Of a stretch of 64,000 bases of DNA, positions 62,101-64,000 are shown piece by piece. This stretch comes from Saccharomycopsis phalli (taxonomy: Eukaryota > Ascomycota > Saccharomycetes > Ascoideales > Saccharomycopsidaceae), in NCBI GenBank assembly GCA_020342235.1, contig CP073212.1, forward strand, positions 1,612,001 to 1,676,000, read 5' to 3'. The position numbers and the translations under genes are program-made. Numbering within the stretch: position 1 is the first letter of the stretch; each line of letters begins with the position of its first letter. The notes beneath the pieces were generated by a model. The model did no database searches, was not told the DNA's origin, and saw only the letters and a list, made by a program, of their open reading frames with translations.

Positions 62101-62339
62101 GGATCCAGGTCCTCATCAGCATCCTCAATTCTGTGAGAAATTGTCTTGAACGCAATTGGCAACACGGTCTCCGGTGGAACTTTCTCCCTCAAGGAAACCT
62201 CAGAAATCCTTCGGTGAAGGGAGGCACGCCGTGAAAGACCTGGACGCTGCTCAGGCTTGGACTCAACATCAAATCGGATATTTTTCTCGGAACTGAAGTC
62301 GTCGTACTTCACATCAATCGAGCTTTCGGCCATTGTCAA
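59136..62339 (-). CDS. P-type cation ATPase, ACU-like
   Basis: A 1067-aa membrane pump. A cytosolic N-terminus of about 135 residues precedes the first membrane pair. TGES (263-266) marks the actuator domain, FIPEGLP (384-390) the ion-binding fourth segment, DKTGTLT with phosphorylated D429 the P domain, KGAPDILLGG the ATP-binding region and TGDGINDAPSLKKADVGIAM the hinge. Six hydrophobic segments fill the C-terminal part. The FIPEGLP motif, SVLCSDKTGTLTKNKM and overall similarity to Na/K-type pumps point to the fungal ACU group (alkali cation uptake) rather than Ca2+ (PMR1) or Na+ efflux (ENA) pumps. ACU pumps take up K+ or Na+ at the plasma membrane at low external concentration. Subgroup moderately sure; family certain. 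Residue 127 is encoded by CTG. Confidence 0.9.
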   Translation of the reverse strand: MTMAESSIDVKYDDFSSEKNIRFDVESKPEQRPGLSRRASLHRRISEVSLREKVPPETVLPIAFKTISHRIEDADEDLDPKAKQFADKTWHIRDPESVAAELYTNLVSGLSDAGATELMKRYGPNVQLKPPSGLARKIFMYFFGGFGALLMTGGILCCISWKPLGQPPAVANLVLGVVLFIVFLAQAAFNFIQDFTSSRVMDSIHSVLPSDCRVIRNGTPMTTSARDLVPGDIVILEMGSKVPADVRIFEHSSDLAFDRSVLTGESKPVPASIKTEPRGSNYLESKCIAMQGTFCVMGSGKAIVVGTADSTVFGQIARISSVPKHGLSPLQKEVLRFVMITVSIIVAFIVLVCILWGAWLHKSFPEWITVPTLIVDIVSIAVAFIPEGLPIALTTCLIITAGVMRRKQILCKSLSVVETLGSVSVLCSDKTGTLTKNKMFVTDATLGITDLALLDDTKIQDLDGIGQLHAISSLCNTATFDPRTMHLPLMDRTIHSNATDQAIFRFAETIGSTEEIRGMWLLRGELSFNSKTKYMAQMYQARTEEAAQKVGINYRDLFFTIKGAPDILLGGCSHYLDGDSKVFILDTVKSQIINIQSRWANQGKRVVLLASRTLHDDKPESFWQDSDQVTAYLTSLTKSDLTLVGLVGITDPPKDDIPHVVDTLREAGIRLAMVTGDFELTAVAIARLCGIVSKSYVDLASDLLTNKLTHEGLIERAVVVTSNDLLVLTDEQWSVLTRYTEIVFARATPEQKLRIVEKFQAAGNIVGMTGDGINDAPSLKKADVGIAMAEGSDVAKEASDLVLLASFSSILDALLYGRLVFENLRKTIAYLLPAGTYAELWPVLLNIIFGLPQALSSFNMILICCFTDCAGAITLAYESPERNLLKKKPRSISGERLVDYKLFLHSYFTIGTYYAFTSMLVCFLNFKRNGIPFSELTLSYGSFNISADTISTVGNVSSAVYFINLVIMQFFNLMAVRTRTLSIFQHPPILNPLTRNHLMFFAIGFALAVTFFFNYIPWFNKITGTAHPPVEYYFIAMGFGLVVLIYDEIRKYFVRKYPESFIAKIAW

Positions 62340-63047
62340 AAGGTTGTCGAAACTTCAGGTTGTTTACAGAAAAAAAGGGCATGGTTATGGATTTTATACC
62401 AAATAATTGTCTACAAAGCATGTTAAAACTCGTATCACATTGGAATAGGTGTGTTATCTCTAAAATAATTCCCGCAACTATGTATTGTTCCCTTGATGTT
62501 TGGCCTCCAAAGATAGTTGCGCACGTGATTTTCTTCTCTCTGCCTGTGTGCAAAGTCACGGGAAGGTCTCTTGGGCTCAGGATTTTTTTTACGAGTGTTT
62601 ATGCACATGCGCAAGTCATAGTTCTTTGGTTTGAGATCCTAAAAATCCCTCATTAACCAGCCAATCATCACAAACCGATGACATAATTCTTGCCCCTCTC
62701 ATTTGACTCTGAGACTATTTGGCTCGATATATTTTTCCTAGGTTGGAAAACTTCGCTGAGAATCTTGTTTTACTCGCATGGAGGTAGTTCGATTATCAAT
62801 CTACTTCAAGCATAACACTTTGCACTCACTAATGACGCAATATAATTATGATGTAATCTTACGTGGCCTTGATTACCAGTAATTGCAAATTTTTGCACGG
62901 TCTAGTTAGGATTAGTTCCTCATTTAGGGTTTTGCCGTGATATCCCAAACGGGTGACTGTCGGACGACGTCATTGCTACATTAGTATATTATATGTTTTA
63001 TGAGCTATTTAACCTGCAAACTGTTAATCCAGTTTGGAAAAAGACGC
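62340..63047. other. Intergenic region, ATPase promoter and HPPD 3' side
   Basis: The two flanking genes are transcribed in the same (minus) direction. Open frames here are short and featureless. Confidence 0.5.
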
Positions 63048-64000
63048 CTACTCGAGATTTGCATCGTTAGTGAGATTACCACGAGCCCGTTGTTCAAACT
63101 CAATGGTCTCAAACAACGCTTTAAAATTACCCTTACCAAACCCATTGTGATTATGGCGTTGGATAATCTCCAAGAATATTGTGGGTCTATCTAACAATGG
63201 CTTAGTGAAAAGCTGTAGTAAGTACCCGTTTTCATCAAAATCAACTAGAATCCCATACTTCTGGATCTCGTCCAAGGATTCCTTGATTTGTATCTTGGAA
63301 CTTTTCAAGCGAAGTCTTAAATCATGGTAGTACTTGTCGGGGACGGTGATAAACTCGCATCCCCTGGCTCTCATTGATGCAATTGTCGTGAGAATATTCT
63401 CTGTGGAAAGAGCAATGTGCTGAATTCCAGGCCCGTTGTTGTAGTCCAAGAATTCCTCAATCTGTGACTTGCAACGCCCAATGGCAGGCTCGTTGATAGG
63501 CATCTTCACTATATCTTCGGTTCCAGTCATGACAATCGACTTGAGTGCGGAATACTCGGTAGAAACGTCTTCCTCATCGACGCTCCAGAATCGATGGAAT
63601 CCAAAAGCTTGGGCGTAGAGTTTACATGATTCGTTCATCATATGCCATCCCTGGTTCTGTACACAGTGGTCGATGGTCTGAAGCTTTACTGGGGGAAGTG
63701 ACTTGATGAGCGGCGTGGTGAAACTTGAAAAAAACGACTTTCCCTCCAAGGACTCGTATCCTGGCAAGAATGGACCATTGTACTCTGATCTGTCTACCAA
63801 AGTGTGTGTAGTATCTCCAAAGACCCCGACCTTTGCCATTCTAACCTTACCATGTATGTCTTCTATTGTGTGAGGAGGCAAGATACACCGTGCACCATTA
63901 GCAACTGCAATTGAATAAACCTTATCTACTTGATCCACTGAAAACGCAACGTCCTTTACAGCGTCTCCATGCTTGGTAATGAATTTTGACATTTCTGTCA
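63048..64000 (-). CDS. 4-hydroxyphenylpyruvate dioxygenase, 5' end off window
   Basis: The non-haem iron enzyme converting 4-hydroxyphenylpyruvate to homogentisate in tyrosine breakdown. The visible 314+ residues (numbered from the Met at 63992) carry all three iron ligands: H109 (TIDHCVQN), H192 (GIQHIAL) and E275 (IFLEIIQR), plus GFGKGNFKALFE near the end. The frame stays open upstream of that Met to the window edge (T-E before it), and the family needs about 80-100 more N-terminal residues, so the start lies outside. S. cerevisiae lacks this enzyme, whereas many other yeasts use tyrosine this way. No other tyrosine-pathway gene is in view. Confidence 0.95.
   Translation of the reverse strand, partial: TEMSKFITKHGDAVKDVAFSVDQVDKVYSIAVANGARCILPPHTIEDIHGKVRMAKVGVFGDTTHTLVDRSEYNGPFLPGYESLEGKSFFSSFTTPLIKSLPPVKLQTIDHCVQNQGWHMMNESCKLYAQAFGFHRFWSVDEEDVSTEYSALKSIVMTGTEDIVKMPINEPAIGRCKSQIEEFLDYNNGPGIQHIALSTENILTTIASMRARGCEFITVPDKYYHDLRLRLKSSKIQIKESLDEIQKYGILVDFDENGYLLQLFTKPLLDRPTIFLEIIQRHNHNGFGKGNFKALFETIEFEQRARGNLTNDANLE

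Noticed and set aside
1-64000. CRISPR arrays, operons and phage-type systems
   Set aside because: The window is clearly eukaryotic; the tandem repeats seen are minisatellites without spacer structure.

Overview
The window is a piece of nuclear DNA from a budding yeast (Saccharomycotina). The signs are compact, almost intronless genes, an initiator tRNA-Met close to the S. cerevisiae one, intron-bearing tRNAs with short introns, and many short LTRs with 5-bp target duplications. Two observations suggest a CUG-Ser yeast: a CTG codon in LINE-A and LINE-B lines up with an AGT serine codon in LINE-C, and a CTG falls at a usual serine position of a C2H2 zinc finger. This is suggestive, not proven; if true, some leucines in standard translations are serines.

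About 1-49 kb is a graveyard of transposable elements with a few genes between them. Three related non-LTR (LINE) families occur. LINE-A (about 1875-6990) and LINE-B (about 13990-19396) each keep two long open frames overlapping by ATGA. LINE-C is an old relic (21489-27352) cut by four later insertions. I name the LTR families P, Q and R (Ty1/copia-like), S and T (probably Ty3-like, each beside tRNA 5' ends) and U, V and W (unclassified); most copies are solo LTRs. Other content is a broken subtilisin-like protease (about 11.5-12.1 kb) and tRNA-Ile, tRNA-Gly, tRNA-Leu and tRNA-Thr.

Two secreted-protein genes lie in this debris on the same strand: a 516-aa protein with a pentapeptide repeat and a long hydrophobic C-terminal segment (30237-31787), and a 375-aa RNase T2-like protein (35563-36690). 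A zinc-finger transcription factor (43606-46284) follows.

From 51.5 kb the window is ordinary gene-rich DNA. An MFS sugar transporter (51592-53232) and a cytosolic GH88 unsaturated uronyl hydrolase (53907-55130) run in the same direction, and an aldo-keto reductase (55917-56843) converges on them. Together they could import an unsaturated uronate disaccharide, split it inside the cell and reduce the keto product, an arrangement parallel to the LAC12/LAC4 lactose pair. tRNA-Arg (with intron) and the initiator tRNA-Met follow, then an ACU-like P-type cation ATPase (59136-62339) and the 3' part of a 4-hydroxyphenylpyruvate dioxygenase gene that runs off the right edge.
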